The notes under the pieces: model-generated | The model's database searches: none | The model's input: only the letters and a program-made list of their open reading frames with translations | Told to the model about the DNA's origin: nothing | Made by a program: the position numbers and the translations under genes | Part shown: positions 1 through 4,822 of the stretch, piece after piece | Numbering within the stretch: position 1 is the stretch's first letter | Layout: the number at the start of each line of letters is the position of its first letter | Source of the DNA: Ardenticatenales bacterium | GTDB taxonomy: Bacteria; Chloroflexota; Anaerolineae; Promineifilales; UBA4811 | Length of the DNA: 5,779 nt | Direction of reading: 5' to 3' | Assembly: GCA_013139935.1 (NCBI GenBank) | Contig: WSZX01000057.1 | Location: 1-5,779 of the forward strand

Positions 1-365
1 GAGATGCGACTGGTGTGCAGGTTCTACAGGCTGGCGCCCACTTGAACTGCCACGGTCCATCTGATATCGTGGGAGGCAAAGCTGTACCTTCCCATCCTAC
101 TGCCCCAGAATAGCGGCGACCTGGTTCTGGGTCGCCTGTGGAATTCTCCCAGCTCGCCCGTCTTCCGGGTGGCCGCTTCTGCCCGGCCTGAGCCGCGAGT
201 GCCGCGAATCGGCCGGCCGGGCTTGAGGGGGCGCGTACGATATGGCCAAGCCTGGAATAGCCGGCCAAGTGGGCGCCGAGCCCGTTCAAGATCGGCAATA
301 GCCTGCCTCCATTGTCGGCGACCGGCGACGGACCATTTCTGCCAGGTCGATTGCAATTCCCGGGG
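1..365. other. Window edge and intergenic stretch, no supported gene
   Basis: I find no convincing gene here. One plus-strand frame is open from base 3 to a TAG at 111-113 (36 codons) and could be the 3' end of a gene starting outside the window, but the peptide is unfamiliar and an opening of this length is expected by chance at this GC content. A minus-strand frame of about 110 codons (24-356) has a TTG start without a ribosome binding site, an Arg/Gly/Pro-rich composition typical of shadow frames, and no recognisable domain. The stretch is rich in GGCC/CCGG words and includes an 8-bp inverted repeat (181-188 with 215-222). It probably holds the 3' untranslated region of the lipoprotein gene, which reads leftward and ends at 366. 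Confidence 0.55.
115..136. other. Small perfect hairpin
   Basis: The arms GGCGACC (115-121) and GGTCGCC (130-136) are perfectly complementary around an 8-base loop. The hairpin begins one base after an in-frame TAG (111-113), so it could end a plus-strand gene entering from outside the window, but no T-run follows on either strand. An alternative 7-bp pairing (104-110 with 125-131) competes with it. The structure is visible; any function is a guess. Confidence 0.3.
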
Positions 366-953
366 TCAATCTGAAGGGGTGGAGAGGGTAGGGCGGTTGA
401 ACACGGATTTCCCGTCACACAGCACCGCATTTCGCCCCTGATCGGTGTGGTACTCGTAGGCTTGCCCTTGCGCCTGCAACATCACCCGAAAGCCCGGGGT
501 GATGACCTGCATGTACATCATGCCCGGCTGGGGACAGCCCAGGCTGCTATCGCTCCAATCCACCGCCTCGATCGACGTCACCAGGATCTCTTCCTCATTC
601 ACGCCCAGCCTTTGCGCCAGGTCTGCCTTTGCGGCTGCCACGGCTGCTTTGGCCGCTGGTGGGATAGCGACGCCCGCGCCGGTCGAGCTGGCAGGCATGG
701 GCGTGAGACCCTCGAGCGGGAGGGTAGCCTCGGGCGTCGCTTCTTCTGTGGGTGGTTGTGGCTGAGTGGCCGTGGCCGCGGGCGCCGCGGGCGATGGGGT
801 GTCAGCCGGCGCGGTTTGCGTCTGGGTCGCGCTGGGCTGGATCTCGACCGGGGACACCGTGGGCTGGCAGGCGACGACGGCGAGCAGCAGTAGACCTGCC
901 CCGGCCGCGGTAGCGGCCGCTAGCCGCCAGAGTCTCTTCCGTGTGGGTTTCAT
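366..953 (-). CDS. Predicted secreted lipoprotein with stalk and small C-terminal domain
   Basis: The product has 195 residues. I chose the ATG at 953 because AAGGAGG lies five bases upstream; an in-frame ATG at 1046 would add 31 residues that bury the signal peptide. Residues 1-29 form a lipoprotein signal: Lys/Arg-rich start, hydrophobic core, lipobox V-V-A-Cys29. Residues 30-98 are a Pro/Thr/Ala/Gln-rich low-complexity stalk like the spacers that hold domains away from the membrane. Residues 99-180 are a compact domain: an Ala-rich helix, then EEILV, the motif W-S-D-S-S-L-G-C-P-x-P-G (133-144), VITPG, and a YEYHT strand ending in Leu-Cys. Cys140 and Cys179 could form a disulfide outside the membrane. 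I recall similar W-D-x-L-G-C-P-x-P-G domains in uncharacterised secreted proteins, but know no function. It lies 152 bases beyond the transporter gene, so it may be a separate unit. Confidence 0.85.
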   Translation of the reverse strand: MKPTRKRLWRLAAATAAGAGLLLLAVVACQPTVSPVEIQPSATQTQTAPADTPSPAAPAATATQPQPPTEEATPEATLPLEGLTPMPASSTGAGVAIPPAAKAAVAAAKADLAQRLGVNEEEILVTSIEAVDWSDSSLGCPQPGMMYMQVITPGFRVMLQAQGQAYEYHTDQGRNAVLCDGKSVFNRPTLSTPSD

Positions 954-958
954 TCTGG

Positions 959-965
959 CCTCCTT
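959..965 (-). promoter_or_regulatory. Shine-Dalgarno site deciding the lipoprotein start
   Basis: On the minus strand the sequence reads AAGGAGG, a full match to the 16S rRNA anti-SD core, then a 5-base spacer and the ATG at 953-951. This fixes the start and excludes the longer frame opening at 1046. It also shows that the organism uses SD-led initiation, in contrast to the hydrolase gene upstream on the same strand. Confidence 0.8.
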
Positions 966-1069
966 GCTCTGTATCTGCGAGCCTCGTCGAGTTTCGGTTG
1001 AGAGGCATTCACTCAATAGACGCTCAGACACGAAGACCGGTTCCATCCCTCTGGCCGGCGCCTATGACA

Positions 1070-1084
1070 CCGGCTGCTCGCCGG
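1070..1084. terminator. Weak hairpin after the TSUP gene
   Basis: CCGGC (1070-1074) and GCCGG (1080-1084) pair around a 5-base loop, 22 bases beyond the TAA of the transporter gene. On the minus strand, the direction of transcription, no T-run follows (TGTCAT). On the plus strand it is followed by ATTTTC. It may slow or end transcription between the transporter and lipoprotein genes, but the stem is short. The rest of 954-1105 shows no clear promoter for the lipoprotein gene. Confidence 0.25.
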
Positions 1085-1105
1085 ATTTTCCCGCATTGGG
1101 GGCGA

Positions 1106-1870
1106 TTACAGTACCAGCAGCGACACGCCCAGGAGAAGGATCAACACCAGCACCAGCTTGCGGAACTGCTCCGGGCCCACGAGCCGGTCGACCCTGGTTC
1201 CCAGGAAAACCCCCACCAGCAGCAGCGGTACAGAGTAGAGATAGTATCGCAGCACGGGGCCGGTGATCAACCCGCCGGCCGCATGCCGCACCACGACCAG
1301 CGCTCCGTTGACCAGGAATACGCTCTGCAGGATCGATTTGAACTGTTCCCGGGGCCACTTTTTGATCGCGCCGTAGATGATCAGCGGCGGGCCGCCCGTG
1401 TTGTACGCGCCGGCCAGGACTCCCGACAGGAATCCCGCCACCCAGGCGCCCATCGAGCGCCGGGAGTTGCTCTGCTTCGAATTCGCCGGACCGGCCGTGG
1501 CGCGCTCTCCGACCGCGATGCGCGGCGCAATGATCAGGCTATAGATCGCATAGCCGATCAACACCAGGGCCAGAAATCCGGTCACAATCCCCTCATCCAC
1601 TTGCTCGAGCGCCCACCCGCCCAGCGGGATTCCCAGCATGGAACTCAGGATCAGCCTCGCTGCCCCTTTGGTGTCGAGTCCGCGCCGGTTGCGAATCAGG
1701 ACCGAGGAGGAAGTTATCAAGCCCTGCAGCGCCACCAGCGGGGCGGCGGTCTGAATCCGGAACAAGTGGGTAAGCACCGGCATGGAGATCAGGGCCGAGC
1801 CAAAACCGGCCGCGCTGTGGACAAAGCCGGCCACGGCCACCGTCACCAGCATCACCAGCAGGTCACTCAA
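1106..1870 (-). CDS. TauE/SafE (TSUP) family membrane transporter
   Basis: The product has 254 residues, the usual size of this family, which moves small anions or organosulfur compounds such as sulfite, sulfoacetate or taurine-pathway products across the inner membrane. It is almost wholly hydrophobic, with about eight membrane segments in two halves split by a polar loop (about residues 116-140). The first half carries the family signature H-S-A-A-G-F-G-S-A-L (18-27); the second repeats it as G-F-L-S-G-V-L-A-G with N-T-G-G-P-P (157-162). The start is TTG at 1870, overlapping the hydrolase gene by 8 bases, with GAGG ten bases upstream; an in-frame ATG at 1852 would drop six residues but has no SD. 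The overlap implies translational coupling. The substrate cannot be read from sequence; the partner suggests a product or counter-ion of guanidino-compound breakdown (inference). Confidence 0.9.
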   Translation of the reverse strand: MSDLLVMLVTVAVAGFVHSAAGFGSALISMPVLTHLFRIQTAAPLVALQGLITSSSVLIRNRRGLDTKGAARLILSSMLGIPLGGWALEQVDEGIVTGFLALVLIGYAIYSLIIAPRIAVGERATAGPANSKQSNSRRSMGAWVAGFLSGVLAGAYNTGGPPLIIYGAIKKWPREQFKSILQSVFLVNGALVVVRHAAGGLITGPVLRYYLYSVPLLLVGVFLGTRVDRLVGPEQFRKLVLVLILLLGVSLLVL

Positions 1871-2897
1871 CGCTGTTCCGCCTCGGTCTCACAGTTGTTC
1901 CCATGTCGCGCTTGAGGATTCCGGTCAGGCAGCCAATTCCCCCTGATCCCTTGACCAGTTCGTCGATCTCCACCGTCCGGCACTCGATCCCCTCGGCCTC
2001 GTACATTGCCTGGGTGTGGGGGCAGCCGGCCGCCATCAGGATCCGGCGCGGGCCCAGGGTGACAAAGTTCAGCGCATGGCGCTGCAGTTCATCCCGATCC
2101 GAGACCCATAGCAAGCGATAATCTCGTTCGCGAAGAGCGTTCACCGCCCGGTGCGGCAGTCGTCCCGGGTGCCCTACGGCTATCCCGGGCCCCGCCAGCC
2201 GGAGCGTTCCCATCAGGTGCATCGCGCCAAAGGGGAGGTCTAAACGAACGACGTCCGCCCCGATGCTCCGCAGCACCCAGGTCACCTGGTCCGCCCCGGT
2301 TTCATTGGTGCGCAGTCCGGTCGCCACCAGCGCGGTGTTATCGTCGATCCACATGGCGTCCGCTCCCTCAAAGACGCCGCTGCCGTGAACCGAGAGCAGG
2401 AGGGGAGCCCCCAGTGCCGCCAGCCGCCTGGCGACGTGTCGCTCTTCGCCGGCCCGCACGGTAGAAGCCGGACGGGCCAGAATGGCGCCCTCGCGAGTCA
2501 TGAAAAAGAGATCGGCGCAGAAGAGGGTGTTGGGCGGAACGTTGCCCTCGGGCTCCAGGTAGTTCACCTCCACGCCCGCCTGCCGATAGGCGGCCGCCAG
2601 TGCGTCGTGCTGCCGGCGGATCAACTTGGGGTCCACCGGCGCCAGCATCTGGGCCGCGTTCGGCTCTGCCAAGCCTTCGATTTCGGAACCCGGCCGGTGG
2701 AGCAGCACCGCCTGCAGAGGGCGCCATTCCAACCCCGCGCCCCAATCACCCCATAGCGTGCCCAGCTCCTGGGCCAGGGATTGGGTCCGGGGTGACCAGC
2801 CTTCGCCGCCGTGAGCGGCCGGTGTCCCACCCGTCCGGCGGTCGCTACCTTGCTGGTGATCAGACATCAGATGAGTGCCAGTATCAGAGATCGACAT
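1863..2897 (-). CDS. Guanidino-group hydrolase, DDAH/arginine deiminase superfamily
   Basis: The product has 344 residues and belongs to the guanidino-modifying enzyme fold (arginine deiminase, dimethylarginine dimethylaminohydrolase, amidinotransferases; COG1834-like). These cytoplasmic enzymes attack a guanidinium carbon with a Cys and release ammonia, an amine or citrulline-like products. Visible motifs in order: V-L-L-H-R-P-G (64-70); N-T-L-F-C-A-D-L-F-F-M (123-133, Asp129 as guanidinium-binding acid); F-E-G-A-D (176-180); M-H-L-M-G-T-L (226-232, His227 as catalytic base); G-G-I-G-C-L-T-G-I-L (319-328, Cys323 as nucleophile). The key residues are present, so it is probably active. His227 is followed two residues later by Met where deiminases and amidinotransferases have Asp. 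Residues 1-45 are poorly conserved in character. ATG at 2867 is an alternative start; neither has an SD site. Exact substrate (arginine, methylarginine, citrulline or other) is not determined. It overlaps the TSUP gene downstream. Confidence 0.85.
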   Translation of the reverse strand: MSISDTGTHLMSDHQQGSDRRTGGTPAAHGGEGWSPRTQSLAQELGTLWGDWGAGLEWRPLQAVLLHRPGSEIEGLAEPNAAQMLAPVDPKLIRRQHDALAAAYRQAGVEVNYLEPEGNVPPNTLFCADLFFMTREGAILARPASTVRAGEERHVARRLAALGAPLLLSVHGSGVFEGADAMWIDDNTALVATGLRTNETGADQVTWVLRSIGADVVRLDLPFGAMHLMGTLRLAGPGIAVGHPGRLPHRAVNALRERDYRLLWVSDRDELQRHALNFVTLGPRRILMAAGCPHTQAMYEAEGIECRTVEIDELVKGSGGIGCLTGILKRDMGTTVRPRRNSVE

Positions 2898-2905
2898 AGC
2901 ACGGG

Positions 2906-2934
2906 ATACTATCTCAAAGCGCCGGCCGGCACAA
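2906..2934 (-). promoter_or_regulatory. Candidate promoter of the hydrolase-TSUP operon
   Basis: On the minus strand TTGTGC (2934-2929) and TAGTAT (2911-2906) are spaced by 17 bases, matching 3/6 and 4/6 of the sigma70 consensus. The -10 ends only eight bases before the ATG at 2897, so transcription would begin at or next to the start codon and give a leaderless mRNA. That would explain the missing ribosome binding site. The -35 hexamer lies inside the first copy of the 41-bp repeat. The hexamers are weak, so this is a candidate only. Confidence 0.35.
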
Positions 2935-2962
2935 GTCCCTACCCGAGTGTCCGAACCCGCGT
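2922..2962 (+). repeat. 41-bp direct repeat, copy 1
   Basis: This segment matches 3335-3375 at 38 of 41 positions in the same orientation, with an offset of 413 bases. Mismatches are at 2934, 2955 and 2957. The shared core is CCGGCCGGCACA, one variable base, then an uninterrupted 20-base identity from 2935 to 2954 containing CTACCCGAGTGTCC. Copy 1 begins 25 bases upstream of the hydrolase ATG and includes the putative -35 of its promoter. I see no other copy in the window. Confidence 0.9.
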
Positions 2963-3156
2963 TCGAACCTCAGGCAGCAATTCACTGGGGGCCTGGTACA
3001 CGCAAGGGCATTCAGGGTGCCCCCACGGAGCGTCTTGTAGGCCAGACACATGGTTTTCCGCCCATTTTCGGGCCAAAACACCCACCAATGCGCCAGATCA
3101 CGGGTCATGCTGAGGCTAGTGCCAGACTGTGTCCTGCCGCCATCATCTCGTGCTGC

Positions 3157-3186
3157 TTGACCTGGATAGAACTTCTGTGCTAAAAT
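3157..3186 (+). promoter_or_regulatory. Distal rightward promoter with no adjacent gene
   Basis: TTGACC (3157-3162) and TAAAAT (3181-3186) are 18 bases apart, each matching 5/6 of the sigma70 consensus, and TGC directly before the -10 makes an extended -10. A transcript would start near 3193. No credible gene follows until 3705, so this drives either a very long leader (about 510 nt) for the importer or a separate small RNA. A 5-bp hairpin (3253-3257 with 3265-3269) followed by ATAATT could end such an RNA, but weakly. Confidence 0.5.
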
Positions 3187-3276
3187 GAGAGCCAGACAGC
3201 CACCCGCCGCGCCGCGAACCGTGGCCCCCGTTCACCGCTATCCCATGAGCGGCGTCCGAGACAGGGACGATAATTG

Positions 3277-3292
3277 AATCAGAAAATCAGAA
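3277..3292 (+). repeat. Tandem 8-bp repeat
   Basis: AATCAGAA occurs twice head to tail (3277-3284 and 3285-3292), followed by a partial third unit (AATCG at 3292-3296). It lies in a short A-rich patch in otherwise GC-rich DNA, between the two rightward promoters. It could be a protein-binding or bending site; no function is demonstrated. Confidence 0.6.
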
Positions 3293-3334
3293 ATCGTAAC
3301 GGAAACAATTGATGGGACGGATCACCGTTGCGCA

Positions 3335-3375
3335 CCGGCCGGCACAGGTCCCTACCCGAGTGTCCGATCTCGCGT
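3335..3375 (+). repeat. 41-bp direct repeat, copy 2
   Basis: This is the second copy of the element at 2922-2962, in the same orientation and 38/41 identical. It ends 20 bases before the -35 of the proximal importer promoter, a typical place for an activator or upstream element. One mismatch (3347) changes the reverse-strand hexamer that acts as the candidate -35 in copy 1 (TTGTGC becomes CTGTGC), so copy 2 is unlikely to provide a leftward -35. Confidence 0.9.
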
Positions 3376-3394
3376 CCTTTCGCGGGAGCGCGAG

Positions 3395-3423
3395 TTGACT
3401 CTCCGGTTTGATTGTGATAGACT
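3395..3423 (+). promoter_or_regulatory. Proximal promoter of the amino acid importer operon
   Basis: TTGACT (3395-3400) and TAGACT (3418-3423) are separated by 17 bases, matching 5/6 and 4/6 of the sigma70 consensus, with TGA just before the -10 as an extended -10 element. The predicted start is near 3430, leaving an untranslated leader of about 275 nt before the binding-protein ATG at 3705. Copy 2 of the 41-bp repeat lies just upstream, and a perfect 7-bp dyad overlaps the -10 and start. Confidence 0.55.
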
Positions 3424-3459
3424 GAAACTCTGTTGGGCAGACCCGTTGATGCAGTTTCA
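3423..3459. promoter_or_regulatory. Possible operator dyad at the importer promoter
   Basis: TGAAACT (3423-3429) and AGTTTCA (3453-3459) are perfect inverted copies separated by 23 bases. The left arm shares its first base with the -10 and runs to the predicted transcription start; the right arm lies in the early transcribed region. The centres are 30 bp apart, close to three helical turns, which would suit a dimeric repressor. Because the left arm precedes the predicted RNA start it is better read as a DNA site than an RNA stem. No regulator gene is present in the window. Confidence 0.35.
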
Positions 3460-3482
3460 ACTCCAGAATTCGCAACTCCAGA
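3458..3482 (+). repeat. 10-bp direct repeat with 15-bp period
   Basis: CAACTCCAGA occurs at 3458-3467 and again at 3473-3482, separated by ATTCG. The first copy overlaps the right arm of the dyad at 3453-3459. It lies about 30-50 bases into the predicted importer leader. It could be a binding site in DNA or RNA, or a duplication trace. Confidence 0.6.
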
Positions 3483-3542
3483 GCGATAGAGGGTTCCACG
3501 GGCATTGCCGCATTATGACTCATTATATTGGTTTCGCTCCCG

Positions 3543-3560
3543 CCCGGCGTTCTTGCCGGG
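3543..3560 (+). other. Leader hairpin upstream of the binding-protein gene
   Basis: CCCGGC (3543-3548) and GCCGGG (3555-3560) form a perfect 6-bp GC stem with loop GTTCTT. A second complementary pair, AGGCTG (3562-3567) with CAGCCT (3601-3606), follows directly, so the leader can fold into two consecutive structures. No T-run follows the first stem closely. I could not match the leader to any known riboswitch class. It may stabilise or attenuate the mRNA. Confidence 0.35.
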
Positions 3561-3654
3561 TAGGCTGGAAAGGTTGGTTTTGGGTTGCCCGTACCGCCGG
3601 CAGCCTGGGTATGTGCCGCGAGGAAAGGAGGGTAGCAGAGAGAGAAAAAAACCT

Positions 3655-3705
3655 ATGTTGAGCCGACTGTTCTTGACCCATTCTGATTCCTGGAGGAGAT
3701 ACTGA
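3655..3705 (+). other. Possible 16-codon leader peptide overlapping the binding-protein start
   Basis: An ATG at 3655 opens a 16-residue frame ending at TGA 3703-3705; the final A of the stop is the first base of the binding-protein ATG. The SD of the main gene lies inside this frame. A very strong SD-like AAAGGAGGG (3624-3632) lies upstream but 22 bases from the ATG, too far for normal use. The stop-start overlap could allow coupled translation, but a chance short frame is at least as likely. Confidence 0.15.
3692..3698 (+). promoter_or_regulatory. Shine-Dalgarno site of the binding-protein gene
   Basis: GGAGGAG lies six bases before the ATG at 3705. It is a strong, well-spaced site, consistent with the high expression expected for a solute-binding protein, and fixes the start codon together with the signal peptide that follows. 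Confidence 0.8.
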
Positions 3706-4754
3706 TGAAGAAGCTTTCCCTGTTGGTTGCCATGTTGACCCTGCTGGCGGTGGTTCTCGCCGCTTGCGGAGCTGCTGAAGAAGAGTCCGTAGTGGCGGGA
3801 GGCCAGGTCTTGGCCGCGGTGAAGGATCGCGGCCAGGTGGTCTGCGGTTCGCGCACCGACCTGCTTGGCTTTGGCTACCTGGACTCGGCCGGCCGGAACG
3901 TGGGGTTTGACATTGACTTCTGCCGGGCAGTGGCGGCAGCCATTTTCAATGACCCCGAAGCGGTCGAGTTTGTTCCCTTGACGGCGGCCGAGCGTGGCCC
4001 GGCGCTGCAGACCGGGGAGATCGACCTGCTGGCTCGGAACTGCACCTGGACCTCCAGCCGCGATTCCCAGTGGGGCAACTTCACCCACGTGACCTTCTAT
4101 GATGGTCAGGGCATGATAGTCCGCAAGGATTCCGGCGCCACCACGCTGGAGGACCTGGATGGGGCGACGGTGTGCGTAACCACCGGCACCACCACCGAGC
4201 TCAACCTGGCGGACAACTTTCGCGGGCGCGGGCTGGATTTTACCGCCGTGACCTTTGAGGATACGGCCTCGGTGTACAACGCCTATGAGGACGGCCGCTG
4301 CGACGCGGCTACCAGCGACAAGTCCCAGTTGGCGGCTGTGCGCGAAGGGTTCGCAAACCCCGATGATCACTATATCATGGACGTGACAATGTCCAAGGAA
4401 CCGCTGACGCCGGCCGTCTCGCACGGGGATGATCAGTGGCTTGACATCATCAAGACCGTTGCCTATGTCCTGATCAACGCTGAGGAGCTGGGCATCACCT
4501 CCGCGAACCTGGACGAGATGATGGGCAGCGACGACCCGGCAATCAAGCGGATGTTGGGCGTCGAGGGCTCCTTTGGCCAGGAGGACCTCGGCTTGAGCAA
4601 TGAATTCGCCGGCAACATCATCCGCGCAGTAGGCAACTATGGAGAGGTGTATGACCGGTATATGGGACCGAACGGCGCTGCCTTTGAGCTCCCGCGGGGC
4701 CCCAACAAGCTGTGGACCGATGGTGGCTTGATCTACGCGCCGCCTCTCCGCTAA
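3705..4754 (+). CDS. aapJ: Amino acid ABC importer, solute-binding lipoprotein (AapJ/BztA type)
   Basis: The product has 349 residues, matching the long AapJ/BztA branch of family 3 binding proteins (about 340) rather than the usual 250-residue members. These capture polar amino acids outside the membrane and deliver them to the AapQ/AapM permeases. Residues 1-21 are a lipoprotein signal with lipobox L-A-A-Cys21, so it is membrane-tethered. The family core is visible: V-G-F-D-I-D-F-C-R-A-V-A-A-A-I (66-80), G-E-I-D-L-L-A-R-N-C-T-W-T (104-116), V-C-V-T-T-G-T-T-T-E (156-165), Y-E-D-G-R-C-D-A-A-T-S-D (194-205) and an AapJ-like C-terminus with N-Y-G-E-V-Y-D-R (311-318). Cys113 sits where AapJ proteins commonly have Thr (from memory). 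The strong SD and following hairpin suggest it is made in excess over the permease. Ligand range is inferred as polar amino acids; the divergent guanidino hydrolase makes arginine-like ligands plausible. Confidence 0.93.
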   Translation: MKKLSLLVAMLTLLAVVLAACGAAEEESVVAGGQVLAAVKDRGQVVCGSRTDLLGFGYLDSAGRNVGFDIDFCRAVAAAIFNDPEAVEFVPLTAAERGPALQTGEIDLLARNCTWTSSRDSQWGNFTHVTFYDGQGMIVRKDSGATTLEDLDGATVCVTTGTTTELNLADNFRGRGLDFTAVTFEDTASVYNAYEDGRCDAATSDKSQLAAVREGFANPDDHYIMDVTMSKEPLTPAVSHGDDQWLDIIKTVAYVLINAEELGITSANLDEMMGSDDPAIKRMLGVEGSFGQEDLGLSNEFAGNIIRAVGNYGEVYDRYMGPNGAAFELPRGPNKLWTDGGLIYAPPLR

Positions 4755-4778
4755 GCTGCTTCTCCGTTCAGCCGTCGA

Positions 4779-4806
4779 GCGCAGCCCCGTCTGCACGGGG
4801 CTGCGC
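4779..4806 (+). promoter_or_regulatory. Perfect 12-bp intercistronic hairpin
   Basis: GCGCAGCCCCGT (4779-4790) and ACGGGGCTGCGC (4795-4806) pair perfectly around the loop CTGC, 24 bases after the binding-protein stop and 16 bases before the permease ATG. The T-run expected of an intrinsic terminator is missing (CCTTGC follows), so it is more likely a partial attenuator or a 3' block protecting the binding-protein mRNA. Such structures commonly keep binding protein above permease in ABC importer operons. Confidence 0.7.
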
Positions 4807-4822
4807 CCTTGCTGGGTAGAAC

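Larger units (their letters stand above)
2898..3704. other. Divergent regulatory region between hydrolase and importer
   Basis: This 807-base stretch lies between the start codons of two divergent operons and holds no convincing protein gene. It contains one leftward promoter candidate, two rightward promoters (3157-3186 and 3395-3423), a duplicated 41-bp element, a dyad at the proximal promoter, two short tandem repeats and a structured leader. The part nearest the hydrolase (2985-3120) also has a 7-bp inverted repeat (2986-2992 with 3019-3025) and a broken dyad (3053-3063 with 3070-3079). The latter has T-rich then A-rich flanks, the wrong order for a terminator. The word GCCAGAC occurs at 3041, 3122 and 3195. 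The length is generous for a divergent promoter region and suggests extra regulation or an RNA. Confidence 0.6.

Noticed and set aside
24..356. A 110-codon minus-strand frame near the window start
   Set aside because: It has a TTG start without an SD, basic low-complexity composition and no domain. It most likely reflects GC-rich noncoding sequence.
941..1915. A 324-codon plus-strand frame opposite the TSUP gene
   Set aside because: It shows an Arg/Gln/His/Asp-rich composition with no hydrophobic pattern or domain, typical of the antisense frame of a membrane protein gene.
2959..2972. GTTCGAACC resembles a tRNA T-loop
   Set aside because: The flanking bases do not form a T-stem, and no acceptor, anticodon or D arm can be folded on either strand.
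3053..3079. A dyad GTTTT..GCCC / GGGC..AAAAC that might be a bidirectional terminator
   Set aside because: On both strands the T-run comes before and the A-run after the GC stem, the reverse of an intrinsic terminator, and the stem is interrupted by an internal loop.
3251..3270. GCGTCCGAGACAGGGACGA and the nearby GGGTTCC at 3491 recall parts of the guanidine-I (ykkC) riboswitch
   Set aside because: The conserved elements are not in the expected order or spacing and the GGTCCGAGAGA core is not matched. The resemblance was prompted by the guanidino context.
3185..3277. A 30-codon frame starting inside the -10 of the distal promoter
   Set aside because: The ATG lies inside the -10 hexamer, so it would not be in the transcript. 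It has no SD, and the peptide is unremarkable.
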